NCBI GenBank assembly: GCA_012520015.1
Contig: JAAYPD010000197.1
Location: forward strand, 1-5,836
Direction: 5' to 3'
Length of the DNA: 5,836 nucleotides
Source of the DNA: Methanomicrobiales archaeon
GTDB taxonomy: Archaea > Halobacteriota > Methanomicrobia > Methanomicrobiales > Methanospirillaceae
Notes under the pieces: generated by a model
Told to the model about the DNA's origin: nothing
The model's input: the letters and a program-made list of their open reading frames with translations, nothing else
Database searches by the model: none
Part shown: positions 4,127 to 5,836 of the stretch, piece by piece
How positions within the stretch are numbered: the stretch's first letter is position 1
Layout: each line of letters begins with the position of its first letter
Program-made: the position numbers and the translations under genes

Positions 4127-5836
4127 GTAAACCCGGACATGTCATTGGATATTTTTTCGATCCTGAGCGTTGCCTCCTGGATGGATTGTGCAATACAGTC
4201 CAGTGATACTGAGTTCTCCTCAGTCAATGCGGCAGTATTGCCCAGCTCATTGATGGTTTTATGGAATGATTCGTTCATTAATGTGACCTGTTTTATAACG
4301 CCGTCACAGGCCTCCATCTGGGCCTGGCTGGCAGTGTTAATTGATGTGGTTTTTCCGGCGATCTCATCAATTGAAGAAGCAAGTTCGGAAAAGAACCTGA
4401 ACGTTTCGGTCACTGCCTGGTTGCCGGTGTCAAGATCGCTTTTAGAGTTGTCTATGGCATTTTTCATATTTGCCGACCGTTCCTGGAGGAGAGAGATGAT
4501 ACCTGCTATCTTCCCTGCTGATTCCTGGGACTCAAGTGCAAGTGCCTTAACTTCTCCTGCAACAACGGCAAAACCCTTTCCTGCATCACCAGCACGGGCT
4601 GCTTCAATTGCTGCATTAAGTGCAAGAAGGTTAGTCTGGTCAGCAATATCTGTAATAATTCCGACAATATCTCCGATCTTATCCATCTCCGAATTTATTT
4701 CATGGATGATTCGGCCTGTTTCATCATGTGACCGGATAATTGACTGCATCCCTGTATCTGCCTGCTCACTGCTTTCAGAGCCTGATTTTGAGAGCTGCTG
4801 TGATTTATCAATAAGGCTGGATATCTCTTCCATCTGTCTGGAGATGTCAGATCCGATAGATATCACATCCTTTACCGCCTCATGAATGTTCATTATACTT
4901 TCATTTGAGAGATTTGCCTGTATGCTAAGTTCGTTTGTTCCCTGTGCAATTGCCTGGGAAGCTGAAGCGATCTCATCCACACTTGAGTTTGATTCAGATA
5001 ACTCGTCTTTTAGCCCGTAAATCTCTTTTGAAAGTTCACCAATTAGAGAACCGATCTGGATGCCGATGGCATCAAGTGATGATCTGAAAGGGATGAAATC
5101 TCCGGTAACAGGGACCTTCTCACTGAATCGTGCAGAAAAATTCCCTGATGAATATTCATTGGCAAGAATCATCGCTTCGCTGACAGGTTTTAAAGTAGCA
5201 TCCAGGGTATCATTTACAGCTTTTATTACGTTACGATATTCCCCAGAGAATCGTTCCTGGTCTCCGCGAACTTTGAGATCTCCATTTGATGCAGCCTGTG
5301 CAATTCCGTTAATCTCTGAAAGGATCTCCATCTGTTCTTTTCCATCCCTGGTAATGGTGTTCATCGTCTCTTCCAGCCTGGAGGCCATAGTGTCAAATGT
5401 TCTGCCAAGAATTGCAACTTCATCATCCCCTTCAGGATTAACCCGGCATGATAGATCTCCACCTGCAAGCCGCTCGGCAGAAATCGTGATCTTTTTAATA
5501 GGCCTGCTGATAGATCTTGCCACCACATACAACAGGGCGATTCCACCTGCAGATATCAGGATACCGAAAAATACCAGAAGGATTGTCAGGGAGATTGCAT
5601 CAGCTGTCAGGATAGAAGAAGGAACCAGCACCAGTATTTTCCAGGGAAAATCCGGATTACCTATAACAACATCAGAGACGATTCCAACATATGAACCGAT
5701 TCGGAAGATCCTGCCTGGTTCGCTGCTAAGAACGTCCTGTATTGAGTCCTCATCTATATCTAATGCAGGGGCAAGGGATGCCAGTGGTTTGCCCACCGTA
5801 CCAATATCTCCGGTCACTCCTGCTATGGTTCCTTCA
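4120..5836 (-). CDS. Methyl-accepting chemotaxis protein, N-terminus outside the window
   Basis: The frame stays open to the right edge, so the GTG at 5817 is not a real start; 571 residues are visible. In order: the end of an extracellular sensor, probably dCache-like (about 1-75, IAGVTGDIGTVGKPL to PWKILVLVP), and one membrane helix (about 79-107). Then come a HAMP linker (about 105-157), two more HAMP-like units (about 174-221 and 220-268) and a long coiled-coil signalling domain to the end. The signalling hairpin tip, IADQTNLLALNAAIEAARAG (397-416) followed by GKGFAVVAGEVKALA, is the highly conserved site that binds CheA and CheW. The protein should sense an outside signal and control the CheA kinase and so the archaellum. 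The C-terminus, DMSGFTV, has no CheR-docking NWETF-like pentapeptide. The missing part would hold the first membrane helix and most of the sensor, so the ligand cannot be guessed. No other che or arl gene is in the window. Confidence 0.95.
   Translation of the reverse strand, partial: EGTIAGVTGDIGTVGKPLASLAPALDIDEDSIQDVLSSEPGRIFRIGSYVGIVSDVVIGNPDFPWKILVLVPSSILTADAISLTILLVFFGILISAGGIALLYVVARSISRPIKKITISAERLAGGDLSCRVNPEGDDEVAILGRTFDTMASRLEETMNTITRDGKEQMEILSEINGIAQAASNGDLKVRGDQERFSGEYRNVIKAVNDTLDATLKPVSEAMILANEYSSGNFSARFSEKVPVTGDFIPFRSSLDAIGIQIGSLIGELSKEIYGLKDELSESNSSVDEIASASQAIAQGTNELSIQANLSNESIMNIHEAVKDVISIGSDISRQMEEISSLIDKSQQLSKSGSESSEQADTGMQSIIRSHDETGRIIHEINSEMDKIGDIVGIITDIADQTNLLALNAAIEAARAGDAGKGFAVVAGEVKALALESQESAGKIAGIISLLQERSANMKNAIDNSKSDLDTGNQAVTETFRFFSELASSIDEIAGKTTSINTASQAQMEACDGVIKQVTLMNESFHKTINELGNTAALTEENSVSLDCIAQSIQEATLRIEKISNDMSGFTV

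Noticed and set aside
4139..4885. Long open frame on the plus strand opposite the chemoreceptor gene (248 codons)
   Set aside because: It is fully antisense to a well-supported chemoreceptor domain, has no ribosome binding site, and its product is a low-complexity Ser/Ala/Ile-rich sequence typical of a codon-bias shadow.
5815..5817. GTG as the start of the chemoreceptor gene
   Set aside because: The frame continues without a stop to the window edge and the sequence before it (EGTIAG) fits the sensor domain, so the true start is outside.

Overview
The window looks like a chromosomal stretch of a methanogenic archaeon, most likely of the order Methanomicrobiales (Methanospirillum-like). This is inferred from the gene content: an archaeal histone, a small winged-helix regulator of a type common in methanogens, an RRM protein with a Gly/Arg tail, a QueG-like double [4Fe-4S] protein and a chemoreceptor with several HAMP units. 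AT-rich TATA-like boxes and T-rich terminators in place of bacterial signals agree. The species is not proven by the sequence.

Layout. Positions 1-187 hold no gene I can support, apart from the T-rich terminator of the histone gene. A histone gene (188-397, minus) and a winged-helix regulator (605-994, plus) diverge from a 207-bp promoter region with a clear TATA box on each side. The regulator converges on an OsmC/Ohr-like protein (1046-1543, minus), with a stem-loop terminator between them. Next to it, and divergent from it, is a stand-alone ABC ATPase of the ModF/PhrA-like group (1721-2509, plus). This converges on an RRM RNA-binding protein (2557-2868, minus). A 375-bp gap upstream of the RRM gene (2869-3243) carries a strong stem-loop and probably a long 5' leader. 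The last two genes are both on the minus strand: a QueG-like iron-sulfur protein (3244-4065) and, upstream of it, the C-terminal part of a methyl-accepting chemotaxis protein (4120 to the window end, with its N-terminus outside).

How the genes relate. Most are single-gene units with their own signals. No operon is evident except a possible chemoreceptor/QueG-like pair 54 bp apart, and that gap contains both a T-rich terminator and a TATA-like box, so the two are probably separate. The set mixes chromatin (histone), transcription (winged helix), RNA binding (RRM), oxidative-stress defence (OsmC) and signalling (chemoreceptor) without a common pathway.

I do not see a mobile element, CRISPR array, defence island, tRNA or rRNA. 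I do not see a new multi-gene system either. The points most worth a second look are the RRM leader with its stem-loop, and the QueG-like protein in a lineage not expected to make queuosine.
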